Assembly: GCA_947492375.1 (NCBI GenBank)
Contig: CANLMI010000002.1
Location: 435,529 to 499,528 of the forward strand
DNA length: 64,000 nt
DNA from: an uncultured Kordiimonas sp.
GTDB taxonomy: Bacteria > Pseudomonadota > Alphaproteobacteria > Sphingomonadales > Kordiimonadaceae
Direction: 5' to 3'
A program made the position numbers and the translations under genes. How positions within the stretch are numbered: the stretch's first letter is position 1; every line of letters begins with the position of its first letter. This document shows, in pieces, positions 25,842 to 35,104 of this stretch. The notes under the pieces were generated by a model. It did not search any database. It saw only the letters and a program-made list of their open reading frames with translations, and was not told the origin of the DNA.

Positions 25842-28717
25842 TAAGCTGCAGCCGCATCCATTTTGTCAACCGCACTATTACAGCGGTTACAAAGGTCACC
25901 GTTATCAGCAACCTCAAGGGACACTACCCAACACCGTTCGCATTTCTTGCCTTCAGCAGCTTTGGCCTCAACGCTTACCGCGTCAGCAAAAGCCTGCTCA
26001 CCATCAGCAGATTTATGAAGCGATGCAGCAGATGTGATAAAGATTTCATCCATATCAAGACCGTTAAACAAGTTAGTTAACTCATCAAAATGCTGACCTT
26101 CGATAGCAATCTGTACACTCGCCTGAAGGCTTGAACCAATCACTTTATCACGGCGCATTTCCTCGAGCTTGCCGTTTACGGTAGTTTTAACAGACCGGAT
26201 TTTGGCCCATTTGTTCGCAAGTTCGTCATTTTGCCAAGCAGCTGGTGTATTGAGCCATAATTCACGATGGACACTCGGCACATCACTGCCAAAACGCGAT
26301 TGCCATACTTCTTCCGCCGTGAACGACAGCACTGGCGCAAACCATGTCACCAAACGCCGGAACACTTCATCAAGAACCGTGCGCGCAGCGCGGCGGCGCT
26401 TATCATCAGGGTGGTCACAGTAAAAACAGTCTTTCCTGATCTCAAAATAGAAATTACTCAAATCAACGATACAAAACTGATACAAAGCCTGAAACACAGG
26501 ATTAAAATCATATGTATTTGTTTTTGATTTTATCATCGAATCAAGTTCGTAAAGTCTATGGAGTACCCAGCGCTCCAGCTCAGGCATTTGCTCTACATCC
26601 AAGCGCTCTTTGTCCGTAAAACCGGTCAGGTTACCAAGCATATATCGCATTGTATTTCGGATTTTGCGGTAGGCATCTGCTTGCCCTTTCATGATCTCGT
26701 CACCGATGCGAACATCGCTAGTGTAATCAACCGCAACTACCCAAAGGCGAAGAATATCAGCACCGTATTGCTCGATCACTTTGTGCGGTGACACGGTATT
26801 GCCAAGCGACTTGGACATTTTTCGGCCTTCACCGTCCATGGTAAAGCCATGTGTCAACACACCTTTATAGGGCGCGACACCTCTTGTACCGCAACTCTCA
26901 AGCAAACTAGACTGGAACCAACCACGGTGCTGGTCAGAGCCTTCCAGATATAAATCGGCAGGACTTTGAAGGTCATCACGGTCTTCAAGAACAAAAGCGT
27001 GGGTACAGCCACTATCAAACCATACATCAAGGATATCATGGACTTGCTCATAATCATCAGCGCTGTAATTACTACCCAAGAATTCCTGAGCCGGCGTTGC
27101 AACCCACGCATCTGCACCGCCGTTTGTAACAGCATTAACGATGCGCTCGTTCACAGCATCATCATTGAGAACTTCACCCGTTGCTTTGTTCACAAAAACG
27201 GTGATTGGCACACCCCATGCGCGCTGGCGTGAAATCACCCAATCGGGGCGATCAGCAACCATCGCTTCAATACGGTTCTTGCCTGCCGCCGGGAAAAAAT
27301 TAACATCTTCACGGATTGCCTTTAGCGCTTTGTCTCGTAGCCCAGTTTTAGACATGGAGATAAACCACTGCGGTGTATTTCTGAAAATTAGCGGTGCTTT
27401 AGAACGCCAACTATGCGGATAGCTGTGAACAAGCTTACCGCTTGCCATCAAAGCATCAACGCCTGACAAAAGTTCACATACAGTATCAGCGACCTTGTAG
27501 ACATGCTGACCAGCAACCAGTGCTACGTGATCATAATAACAGCCCGCTTCATTAACAGTATACGGTACCGGAATACCGTTTTGAACATGCGCCACAACAT
27601 AATCATCATCGCCGTGGCCAGGTGCTGTATGAACAAACCCTGTACCTGCATCAATCGTTACATGATCACCGGATAACATCGGCACATCAAAATCATAATG
27701 CCCATCAGCATCACTGTGCCCGCGCCACGGATGAGCAAGCACAGTACCCGCAAATACGTCGCCCTTAATTTCGGCAACGATCCGGTGGTTAGTGACACCG
27801 GCGCGCGCGGCAAAATCAGCAACAAGTGCTGCTGCGATTACAAGCTTATCACCTGCTTCTACGAGGGCACCTTCGCTAACTTCACTAACTTCCAATACTG
27901 AATAGTCAACATTCGGGCCAAAGCACACGGCACGGTTTGCCGGGATTGTCCAAGGCGTTGTTGTCCAAATCACAACACGCACACCTTCTGGCAACTCAGC
28001 TTTAGTTTCAACAACCTTAAAAGCCACGTCAATCTGTGTTGACGTATGATCATGATATTCAACTTCTGCTTCTGCGAGTGCCGTTTTTTCAACGGGCGAC
28101 CACATAACAGGCTTGGATCCACGATAAAGCGACCCGTTTTTGGCAAACTTTAAAAGTTCTTCAACGATTTTCGCCTCGGCTTCAAACTTCATTGTCGTAT
28201 ATGGGTTTTCCCAATCACCAAAAATGCCTAATCGCTTGAACTGATCTTTTTGAACATCAATCCAATTTGCTGCAAACTCACGGCATTCGCGGCGGAACTC
28301 AATTGGATCCACTTCATCCTTGTTCTTTTTCTTTTTACGATATTTTTCTTCGATCTTCCATTCGATCGGTAGGCCATGACAGTCCCAACCGGGTACATAC
28401 GGGCTGTTTTTACCCATCATCTGTTGCGATTTGACAATTACATCTTTCAAGACCTTGTTCATTGCATGGCCAATATGAATGTCGCCATTTGCGTAAGGAG
28501 GGCCATCATGCAGGATAAATTTTTCGCGGTCTTTTGCGTCTTCGCGCAATTGCTTATAAATGTTTTCTTGTTCCCAGCGTTTCAAAAACTCCGGTTCACG
28601 CTTGGGTAATCCTGCGCGCATGGGAAAATCAGTTTTCGGCAAAAATACAGTATCGCGGTAATCACGACCTTCATTTTCTGGTGTATTTGTATCAGCAGCC
28701 ATTTGTAGTGTGCTCAT
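25841..28717 (-). CDS. ileS: Isoleucine-tRNA ligase
   Basis: Charges tRNA-Ile. The 958-aa product is full length. The HIGH signature is at residues 81-84 (GDIHIGHAMN), the KMSKS motif is in GEGRKMSKSLGN near 635, the editing domain (about 200-400) contains the TTPWTIPANRA block, and a C-terminal zinc finger CERCW...CNRC lies near 925-945. It is the bacterial (IleS1-like) type. A leader of about 280 bases precedes it, with one GC-rich hairpin at 28793-28820 and no T-box motif. It is followed directly by lspA. Confidence 0.97.
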   Translation of the reverse strand: MSTLQMAADTNTPENEGRDYRDTVFLPKTDFPMRAGLPKREPEFLKRWEQENIYKQLREDAKDREKFILHDGPPYANGDIHIGHAMNKVLKDVIVKSQQMMGKNSPYVPGWDCHGLPIEWKIEEKYRKKKKNKDEVDPIEFRRECREFAANWIDVQKDQFKRLGIFGDWENPYTTMKFEAEAKIVEELLKFAKNGSLYRGSKPVMWSPVEKTALAEAEVEYHDHTSTQIDVAFKVVETKAELPEGVRVVIWTTTPWTIPANRAVCFGPNVDYSVLEVSEVSEGALVEAGDKLVIAAALVADFAARAGVTNHRIVAEIKGDVFAGTVLAHPWRGHSDADGHYDFDVPMLSGDHVTIDAGTGFVHTAPGHGDDDYVVAHVQNGIPVPYTVNEAGCYYDHVALVAGQHVYKVADTVCELLSGVDALMASGKLVHSYPHSWRSKAPLIFRNTPQWFISMSKTGLRDKALKAIREDVNFFPAAGKNRIEAMVADRPDWVISRQRAWGVPITVFVNKATGEVLNDDAVNERIVNAVTNGGADAWVATPAQEFLGSNYSADDYEQVHDILDVWFDSGCTHAFVLEDRDDLQSPADLYLEGSDQHRGWFQSSLLESCGTRGVAPYKGVLTHGFTMDGEGRKMSKSLGNTVSPHKVIEQYGADILRLWVVAVDYTSDVRIGDEIMKGQADAYRKIRNTMRYMLGNLTGFTDKERLDVEQMPELERWVLHRLYELDSMIKSKTNTYDFNPVFQALYQFCIVDLSNFYFEIRKDCFYCDHPDDKRRRAARTVLDEVFRRLVTWFAPVLSFTAEEVWQSRFGSDVPSVHRELWLNTPAAWQNDELANKWAKIRSVKTTVNGKLEEMRRDKVIGSSLQASVQIAIEGQHFDELTNLFNGLDMDEIFITSAASLHKSADGEQAFADAVSVEAKAAEGKKCERCWVVSLEVADNGDLCNRCNSAVDKMDAAAA

Positions 28718-28996
28718 CTTTTATAGGGTTATGCACGAAAGCGAATTTTCATCCAGTGCATATATTCAATTGTCAGGAGTATATAGTAAAGAGCCCCGGT
28801 CGCTCTTAAAGCGCCGGGCCAATAATTCGGCCACACAATATTATGCTGTCCGTAAACAAGCACCTCTTAAAACCGTTATTATGTGTATCAATCGTAAACA
28901 TGATGCTTTCTTTATCAGCAAGGACAAAAAGTGTCGAGCATTCTTGTAAAATAGGGGATAACAAAACAGCCCCCTGTCCTTTACATTCAGTATAAA
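28718..28996 (-). promoter_or_regulatory. ileS leader and terC downstream region
   Basis: No gene is supported here. It holds a GC-rich hairpin at 28793-28820 (arms CCCGG and CCGGG plus an inner CGCT/AGCG pairing) in the ileS leader. A weak terminator-like hairpin (28953-28957 with 28971-28975, then ATTTTAC on the minus strand) lies after terC. The leader hairpin is not a recognised riboswitch. Confidence 0.4.
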
Positions 28997-29725
28997 TTAC
29001 ATCTTTTTTTGCTTTTTCACTGTTTTCCGGCCGCGTACCAACAAATTCACCGCCTCAACACCGAGAGCAAATGCCATCGAGAAATATATATATCCTTTTG
29101 GAATATGCTGCCCCAACCCTTCCGCAACCAAAAATACACCGATAAGCAGGATAAAGGCCAGAGCCAAAACCTTTAGTGTAGGGAATTTGGCAATAAAGTC
29201 AGATATATAACCAGCGGAAAACAGCATTACAGCCATCGCAACTGTCATGGCGGCGATAATAACGCCAATATTGTTGGTTAAGCCAACCGCCGTCATAACA
29301 GAATCAAACGAGAAAATAATATCAATCACAACAATTTGGGCAACAACAGCGAGCAAAGCTCCAGAGTAGGCTTTGTATTCGCGCTCTTTATCGCCAGTGA
29401 TCTCATCGTGAATACTATTGCTGCCTTTATACAATAAGAAACCACCGCCAAAGAGCATTAAAATATCTTTGCCAGAGAATGAATGGTCAAACAGTTCAAA
29501 AAATGGCTCTTTAAGGCCAATAATCCATGAGACACCAAGAAGGAGAATAATCCGAGCAACAAGCGCAAGGATCAGCCCTAACGTTCGTGCCTTTTTGGCT
29601 TGTTTTTCTTCTAAGTGTTCTACTACAAGCGCGATAAACACCACATTATCAACACCTAATATGATCTCAAGCGAAGCTAGTGTCAGAAAACTAACCCATA
29701 GATTATAGTCTAATAGAAAATCCAT
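28997..29725 (-). CDS. TerC/Alx-family membrane protein
   Basis: A 242-aa inner-membrane protein with about seven hydrophobic helices. Two acidic helix motifs typical of TerC and Alx are present: LGVDNVVFIAL near residues 24-34 and FSFDSVMTAVG near 138-148. E. coli Alx is known to take part in manganese export, and TerC proteins are linked to tellurite resistance and metal export to secreted enzymes. No other tellurite (ter) gene is adjacent. It sits between ribF and ileS on the same strand, an unusual insertion into that conserved neighbourhood. Seventy bases separate it from ribF, with no yybP-ykoY riboswitch recognised. Confidence 0.88.
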   Translation of the reverse strand: MDFLLDYNLWVSFLTLASLEIILGVDNVVFIALVVEHLEEKQAKKARTLGLILALVARIILLLGVSWIIGLKEPFFELFDHSFSGKDILMLFGGGFLLYKGSNSIHDEITGDKEREYKAYSGALLAVVAQIVVIDIIFSFDSVMTAVGLTNNIGVIIAAMTVAMAVMLFSAGYISDFIAKFPTLKVLALAFILLIGVFLVAEGLGQHIPKGYIYFSMAFALGVEAVNLLVRGRKTVKKQKKM

Positions 29726-29795
29726 AATTTTTCATTGCCCCAATACACGCCTTTTAAAGCTATCTACTCTCAGTTTTAACTATGCACAGTGCCTA

Positions 29796-30854
29796 TCACG
29801 TTATCACGTGTTTTACATCTGCTTTATCATGACCTGAGGGAAATCGTGTCAAATATTCCTCTAGCGTTGGCAGGTGAAGATGGACACGGTCATTTTCAGG
29901 GTCTGCTAGCAATCGTTTTGATGTCTCGACATCCTGTAATATTTGTCGTTTTAATTCTTCTAACCCTGAAAATTTAGCTTCGGCCCTGATAAAAGAGACA
30001 ATTTCCACACGAATATCCTGTCCGTAAATCTCTTCATGGAAATCAAACAGGAAAACTTCCAAAAGTATATCCCGTTTATCAAAGGTTGGTCTTTTGCCAA
30101 TATTTGCAACACCGTCATAGATAGTTTCACCTGAACCCAACTTGACCCGAACCGCATAAACACCAAGTTTGGGCTCAATATTTTCACCAAGTTGAATATT
30201 AGCCGTGGGAAAATCAATTGTTCTGCCGCGCTGGTCACCCTTGACAACCTGACCGTTAATCATCCACCAATGTCCTAAAAGAGCAGCAGCCTGTCTAGCT
30301 TTACCATCCGTTAGCGTCTGGCGAACCAGTGTCGATGAATACACCTCCCCTGCAAAGCCTTCAATTCCAACCGTTACAGGATTAATAACCGTTAATCCAA
30401 AATTTTTCGCTTTGCCAACGCGCTCTAACATCCCCACATCACCAGCACGCCCCTTGCCAAAGCGATAATCGTATCCAACACAGATATGCCGTGCATTTAT
30501 AGTATCTATAAGTATTTGTTGAATAAATTTTTCGGCCGCCATCGACGCCAAATTCTGACCAAATGGTAATATCACCAGCTGGTCGATACCAAACTTTTCC
30601 AGCAGCACAGCACGTTCGCTAGAAGATGTAAGACGAAAGGCTGGCTGGTCAGGTGCAAAAAAACTAACAGGGTGTGGTTCCATAACAACAACAGTTAATG
30701 GTATCCCTAGCCGCCTCGCATATCTGCCAGCCTCACCAACAACGACATGATGCCCCCGATGGAAACCATCAAAGTTACCAAGAGCGACAACACACCCTCG
30801 CTCTTTATTAATCGCCCCATTAATCGCCCCGTCTAATTTCTCAAAAACCTGCAT
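29796..30854 (-). CDS. ribF: Bifunctional riboflavin kinase / FAD synthetase
   Basis: Makes FMN and then FAD from riboflavin. The 352-aa product has the N-terminal adenylyltransferase domain with GNFDGFHRGHH at residues 26-36 (a nucleotidyl-transferase HxGH-type site), then the riboflavin kinase domain with GRTIDFPTANIQ near 214-225. The C-terminus is about 30 residues longer than many RibF proteins. It is oriented with terC, ileS, lspA and the BamF-like gene. Acyl-CoA dehydrogenase, flavin reductase and other flavoenzymes elsewhere in the window depend on its product. Confidence 0.95.
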   Translation of the reverse strand: MQVFEKLDGAINGAINKERGCVVALGNFDGFHRGHHVVVGEAGRYARRLGIPLTVVVMEPHPVSFFAPDQPAFRLTSSSERAVLLEKFGIDQLVILPFGQNLASMAAEKFIQQILIDTINARHICVGYDYRFGKGRAGDVGMLERVGKAKNFGLTVINPVTVGIEGFAGEVYSSTLVRQTLTDGKARQAAALLGHWWMINGQVVKGDQRGRTIDFPTANIQLGENIEPKLGVYAVRVKLGSGETIYDGVANIGKRPTFDKRDILLEVFLFDFHEEIYGQDIRVEIVSFIRAEAKFSGLEELKRQILQDVETSKRLLADPENDRVHLHLPTLEEYLTRFPSGHDKADVKHVIT

Positions 30855-31202
30855 TTTGTATAGATCAATCCCGTTTTATTATGTCACGAATAAATCATAT
30901 CCCAAGATAATCAAACATATCTAAAGGTCAGCGTCATCCTAATAACTTGAAAATAACAAACCAATACTCATCAAAACACTAATTACGTGAAATTTACCAG
31001 CCCAAGGAACATTATATTTGATTTATTAACCATATTCGCTAAGGTATTCGAAACAATAAATAAAACTTGAGAAAAATTTTGATTTGTTGCCCTTGAGTTA
31101 ACCAATTCTTCATAAGGATGACGATAATGTCCATCAAGTGAGCAAGCGGATAGCTAAAAGTTATTCACTCGGATTAATTAATTTTTATTTAGAGGGAAGA
31201 TC
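30855..31202. promoter_or_regulatory. 348-bp gap before cheY
   Basis: No coding sequence is supported. Two TTAACCA half-sites occur on the plus strand, at 31026-31032 (continuing to TTAACCAT) and 31098-31104. They match the half-motif recognised by CtrA in Caulobacter, but the second half at the right spacing is missing, so binding is only possible. The ribosome-binding site AGAGGGAAG precedes the cheY ATG. I see no repeats or RNA structure. Confidence 0.4.
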
Positions 31203-31589
31203 ATGGCCGTTGATTTGGGTATGCCGATCCTGATCGTTGATGATTACAAAACTATGCTTCGTATCGTACGTAACCTTTTGAAACAACTTGGTTTCAATAA
31301 TGTCGATGAAGCGACTGATGGCTCTATGGCTCTAGAAAAAGCAAGAGCAAAAAGTTACAGTCTCATTATTTCTGACTGGAATATGGAACCAATGACGGGA
31401 TATGAATTCCTGAAAGAGGTTCGTGCTGATACTCAGCTAAAAGATACGCCATTCATTATGGTAACAGCTGAGTCCAAAACAGATAATGTCATTGCAGCTA
31501 AGAAAGCTGGTGTTAACAACTATATTGTTAAGCCATTTAATGCTGCAACTTTGAAAACCAAACTCGTAGCGGTTCTCGGAGATTTCTAA
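31203..31589 (+). CDS. cheY: Chemotaxis response regulator CheY
   Basis: A 128-aa single-domain receiver that carries the signal from chemoreceptor kinase to the flagellar switch. The acid pocket is Asp13/Asp14, the phospho-acceptor Asp58 (SDWNMEP), Thr88 in MVTAES and Lys110 in YIVKPF; all are intact. AGAGGGAAG before the ATG gives a strong ribosome-binding site. The next gene starts directly after its stop codon and encodes a CheZ-like phosphatase, so the pair sets the lifetime of CheY-P. No cheA, cheW or receptor gene is in the window. Confidence 0.95.
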   Translation: MAVDLGMPILIVDDYKTMLRIVRNLLKQLGFNNVDEATDGSMALEKARAKSYSLIISDWNMEPMTGYEFLKEVRADTQLKDTPFIMVTAESKTDNVIAAKKAGVNNYIVKPFNAATLKTKLVAVLGDF

Positions 31590-32576
31590 ATGTTGAACGA
31601 AGAGCTTCCCCGCCAGATTGAATTACTCGTAGACAATCTTCGTAAAAACGGCGATGAAGCTCGCTCGCTTACCGATGTCGCAATGGTAACCGAAGTATTA
31701 ATCGGGACCATGCAAGCATTCTTTAAAACTGTCGATACCGCAGTATATAAAGAGTGCCGACAATTAGGCGAATATATAAGTAATGCCCGCAAGGAAATTG
31801 CAAGCCTTCAACCTGTTGATTCTACCGGCGATGATGATGATGAACGTAGTGACCGACTTCCGCGCGCAGGCATGGAACTCGACGCTATCGTTCAAGCAAC
31901 TGAAGACGCTACCAATACAATAATGGAAGCAGCCGAAGAAATAATGGGGGCAGATATCAGCGATGTTGATGCATATCAAGCCCTTACAACTGACGCTGTG
32001 ATGCGTATTTTTGAAGCTTGCTCTTTTCAGGACATAACAGGCCAACGCGTTTCCAAAGTTGTTCAAACACTTCACCATATCGAGGAACGTGTTGAAGAAC
32101 TTAGCCAATTACTCGGCGTAAGTGAAAAAGACATTTTAGAATCCAAAAAAGCCGAAGCCGATAAAATCACCGAAGACCAAGCTTTACTTGCTGGCCCGGC
32201 ACTTCACGGGGAAGGCATTGATCAAAGTTCAATTGATGCGCTTCTAAATGATATGCCGCCACCTGCAACAACATCCGAAGAACCGGCGCCGGAACCAACA
32301 GAACCAACCTCCAAAGAGCCTGCTCCAAAACCAACGCCGCCTCCAGCCCCCGAACCTCCTAAAGCAGTAAGTCCAAAACAATTGGATAACATGTTCGAAG
32401 AAGATTTCGACCCAATGGCTGATATCGCTGCAAAGGAAGAGGAGAAAAAGGCTAAAGAAGAAGCTGCTGCAAAGAAAGCAGCATCAGCAGAGCCTATCCC
32501 TGAGCCTGAACCAGAGCCGAACATGCCTGCAGGAGAGGAAGTTTCACAGGATGATATTGATGCTCTTTTCGGATAA
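31590..32576 (+). CDS. cheZ: CheZ-family CheY-P phosphatase with FliM-like tail peptides
   Basis: A 328-aa CheZ protein that dephosphorylates CheY-P. The helical hairpin core contains SFQDITGQRVSKV near 145-157; by alignment to E. coli CheZ the catalytic pair is Asp148 and Gln152. After about residue 200 comes a long Pro/Glu/Lys-rich linker, interrupted by IDQSSIDALLND at 210-221 and ended by SQDDIDALFG at 319-328. Both resemble the N-terminal CheY-binding peptide of FliM (SQxEIDALL). E. coli CheZ also binds CheY through its C-terminal peptide, but with a different sequence. The start is directly after the cheY stop. The tail reading is my inference. Confidence 0.85.
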   Translation: MLNEELPRQIELLVDNLRKNGDEARSLTDVAMVTEVLIGTMQAFFKTVDTAVYKECRQLGEYISNARKEIASLQPVDSTGDDDDERSDRLPRAGMELDAIVQATEDATNTIMEAAEEIMGADISDVDAYQALTTDAVMRIFEACSFQDITGQRVSKVVQTLHHIEERVEELSQLLGVSEKDILESKKAEADKITEDQALLAGPALHGEGIDQSSIDALLNDMPPPATTSEEPAPEPTEPTSKEPAPKPTPPPAPEPPKAVSPKQLDNMFEEDFDPMADIAAKEEEKKAKEEAAAKKAASAEPIPEPEPEPNMPAGEEVSQDDIDALFG

Positions 32577-32592
32577 GAGCTCTCCTCTTATC
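32572..32592. terminator. Hairpin between convergent cheZ and HAD genes
   Basis: An 8-bp stem (32572-32579 with 32585-32592) with a 5-nt loop includes the cheZ stop codon and touches the stop of the minus-strand HAD gene. No U-run follows, so termination is uncertain; a shared bidirectional stop structure is possible. Confidence 0.4.
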
Positions 32593-33505
32593 AAGGCATC
32601 AAAATACTGGTAATAGCCGTTGGTGCAACATTGATGTTACTCAGATTATTCTCGCTTAGCATGGCTGTAAATACCTCTACAGATACAGAATCACCTGATA
32701 GCGACTGATCCACAATAGCGTTTAGTTCGTTACGATGAATCCCCCCCGCTATCAAAAGACTTTTAATTCCTGTATCACAGGCACCCGTGATGTCAGTTTT
32801 CATGCTATCGCCAATCATGAGCACTCTATCTTTTCTAATATTTGGCATTCCCACTTCAGACAAACAGGCCGTAAATGCACCAGGCATTGGTTTGCCATAC
32901 CATTTTACATCTCCTCCCATGCTTTCATAAAGGTCAGCAACTGCACCAGCACAATAGAAAAGCTTATTACCAACATGAACCACCCGGTCAGGATTGGCAC
33001 ACAAAAAGAGAGTATTTTTTAGTGCCGCTTCCTTCAAAAGATTTCTGTGATCATCTATATTTGAGTAATCAAGGTCTGTGGCTAAAATAACATCTGCTTT
33101 AGACGGATGATCCACCAATGAAACAGGCAAACCCTCTATAGTATTATGATCACTATCTGGCCCCATATGATATAGTTTACTGCCAGAGAAATTTTCTCTT
33201 ACCTCATCACGGGCAAGGCCACCTGATGTCACAATAAAATCGGTTAAATGTGCCTCTAATCCCATTTGAATCAAATGTTGCCTGACATACTCTCGCGGCC
33301 TTGGTGCATTTGACAAGAAAACTGTTTTCAAGCCAACCTTTCGAGCACATTGTATAGCAAACGCTGCCGATGAATGTAGGCTGATACCATCGTGCATCAC
33401 CCCCCATAAATCACATATAATTAAATCGAAACGATCAAGGTGTTCTTCTATACCTTGCCATATCTCTATATGGCCTGCACAGGCGTTATTAGCAGGATTT
33501 GGCAT
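32591..33505 (-). CDS. TIGR01459-type HAD hydrolase
   Basis: A 304-aa HAD-superfamily class IIA hydrolase of the alphaproteobacterial TIGR01459 group. Motif I is CDLWGVMHDG with Asp32, where class II proteins usually read DLDG; motif II SNAPRPRE follows, and motif IV GDSMKTDITGA lies near 241-251. This Trp-containing motif I is characteristic of the group. The substrate is unknown; phosphorylated sugars or nucleotides are typical for class IIA. It lies between the chemotaxis pair and the TipF-like gene on the minus strand, with no obvious link to motility. Confidence 0.82.
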   Translation of the reverse strand: MPNPANNACAGHIEIWQGIEEHLDRFDLIICDLWGVMHDGISLHSSAAFAIQCARKVGLKTVFLSNAPRPREYVRQHLIQMGLEAHLTDFIVTSGGLARDEVRENFSGSKLYHMGPDSDHNTIEGLPVSLVDHPSKADVILATDLDYSNIDDHRNLLKEAALKNTLFLCANPDRVVHVGNKLFYCAGAVADLYESMGGDVKWYGKPMPGAFTACLSEVGMPNIRKDRVLMIGDSMKTDITGACDTGIKSLLIAGGIHRNELNAIVDQSLSGDSVSVEVFTAMLSENNLSNINVAPTAITSILMP

Positions 33506-33548
33506 ATATCATCCCATTTATATCTCTAGAAGTTAAATTTCTATTTTG

Positions 33549-34904
33549 CTAAAAATCTCGATCCAGGCTCGATGGTAAGGCAGGCTCGCCGAAATGATAC
33601 CCTTGCGCATACTCAAGGCCAGCATCAATCACACGCGACACCATATCTTCGTTTTCTATCCTGCTGGCAATCAGTTCCATACCATTTCGACGCAGTGTAG
33701 CTTTCAAGCTATTAATATCTTCAGCTTGATCGCGCAGCAAAGGCCCTGCATCAATTTTGATAAATTTGAAATAATTCTGACCTAATTCATTATAATCAAT
33801 GCGTAGATCATCTACCTGATCCAAAGAAAAGCCAAACCCCCGTCGCCCAAGTGATTGTAAGCGACTTTTAACGCTATTACTCAGCGCGAAATAGTCTTTC
33901 TGTGAAATTTCAAAAACAAATCGATTTGTAAATTCTTCATGAGACATCATAAAATCAACAAACTGAGGAAAGAAGTCACGATCTTCCATCGAATATTTGG
34001 ACATATTACACACAAATTTAACCCCTGCACGCCGTGGTCCTAAACGCCGTGCGAGTTGTATCAACCTAAAGAGTAATAAGTTGTCAATTGTCCCAATCAA
34101 CCCCTCTTCTTCTGCCAATTTAATATATTGGCGCGGTAATATTATATTACCGTTTTCATCCCTCACCCGAGAAAAACACTCATAGTGGGCAACATTACGG
34201 GATGGAAGAGCCATAATGGGCTGCAGGTACAAATCTACACGGTTTTCCGAGAGCGAGCTTTGGATAACAGAAAACAGTTGCTCTTCATCCTGAACAAGTC
34301 GTATCAACGAGCCACTAGCTTGCGCACCTTCAGTTAAACTCTGATTGAGCGCCTCCTGCTCACTATCGCGTTCACTGGCCACATAAACATCAGATTGAGG
34401 CGTATCAACTTCAATTGCCTGGTCGCCTTCCAACTCCAGAACGACATCTTCATTTTGAACAACAATCTCTTCTACGTCTACTTTCGCAGGTGCCTCAGGG
34501 CCTATTTTCTTAATCTCACCCAACTTTTCACTGCGCTGACGTAAATCTTTTTCTTTTTGTACCACCTGACTAATAAGCGTTTGTAACACTTTCAATTCAC
34601 TTACAAGCGTGTCTTTATTTACCTTTGAATCTGACTGCTTATCGACAACCCTTCTGGTTTTTTCCAAATCAGTTCGAAGAAAAACTGTTTTGTCTTCCAG
34701 CTTCTCTAAACGTTCAGCATTTAAATCACGGCGTTCACGCGACACCACCAATTGATGAATATGTAGAGCTGTAAAAAAAACAACAACAGCCGCCAGATTA
34801 CTATCGCCTTGCTCAATTCCCCAAAAGCTAACCGGTAATATCGCCGTCGCTGTCGCCAACACAATATAGGATAATATTAACAATATATGTGTCAGCGGCG
34901 TCAT
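33549..34904 (-). CDS. TipF-like flagellar protein with degenerate EAL domain
   Basis: A 451-aa inner-membrane protein. Two hydrophobic segments (about 5-24 and 34-50) are followed by a coiled coil (about 55-130), an acidic linker, and a C-terminal EAL-type domain (about 205-445). The catalytic signature reads ECF (YECFSRV, Glu242) instead of EAL, and the DDFGTG loop is replaced by LDQVDDLRIDY, so phosphodiesterase activity is unlikely. This size and layout match Caulobacter TipF, which binds c-di-GMP and helps place the flagellum. The presence of cheY/cheZ close by supports a motility role. Assignment is by architecture, not by identity score. Confidence 0.72.
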   Translation of the reverse strand: MTPLTHILLILSYIVLATATAILPVSFWGIEQGDSNLAAVVVFFTALHIHQLVVSRERRDLNAERLEKLEDKTVFLRTDLEKTRRVVDKQSDSKVNKDTLVSELKVLQTLISQVVQKEKDLRQRSEKLGEIKKIGPEAPAKVDVEEIVVQNEDVVLELEGDQAIEVDTPQSDVYVASERDSEQEALNQSLTEGAQASGSLIRLVQDEEQLFSVIQSSLSENRVDLYLQPIMALPSRNVAHYECFSRVRDENGNIILPRQYIKLAEEEGLIGTIDNLLLFRLIQLARRLGPRRAGVKFVCNMSKYSMEDRDFFPQFVDFMMSHEEFTNRFVFEISQKDYFALSNSVKSRLQSLGRRGFGFSLDQVDDLRIDYNELGQNYFKFIKIDAGPLLRDQAEDINSLKATLRRNGMELIASRIENEDMVSRVIDAGLEYAQGYHFGEPALPSSLDRDF

Positions 34905-35104
34905 GAAAATACTCCTAAATTTAGTGGTCTAACAAAAACAGTGCTTAAAAGGCGTTCTCAAAATTGGCCCATCATTAGACATTAGTACACATGCTCGCAT
35001 ACTTGTTCACCAAGGTTAAGCATTTTATGATCTGAATTATATCCAAGCCTTAACATCGCCGCAAAAGCGTGCCATCATTGCCTAAACTTTAAGGGAGATT
35101 TTAC

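Noticed and set aside
28793-28820. GC-rich hairpin in the ileS leader as a T-box riboswitch
   Set aside because: No T-box sequence or antiterminator pairing is seen, and T-boxes are rare in Proteobacteria.
28710-28949. 79-codon plus-strand frame in front of ileS
   Set aside because: Composition is not protein-like and it lies in the ileS leader; no ribosome-binding site.
29726-29795. Manganese (yybP-ykoY) riboswitch before terC
   Set aside because: The gap is only about 70 bases and no consensus core could be recognised.
30555-30570. Third RutR-like sequence, CTGACCAAATGGTAAT
   Set aside because: Only 11 of 14 positions match and it lies inside ribF coding sequence.
32222-32524. Gly/Ser-rich antisense frame in cheZ
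   Set aside because: It mirrors the Pro/Glu-rich linker codons of cheZ and has no start signals.
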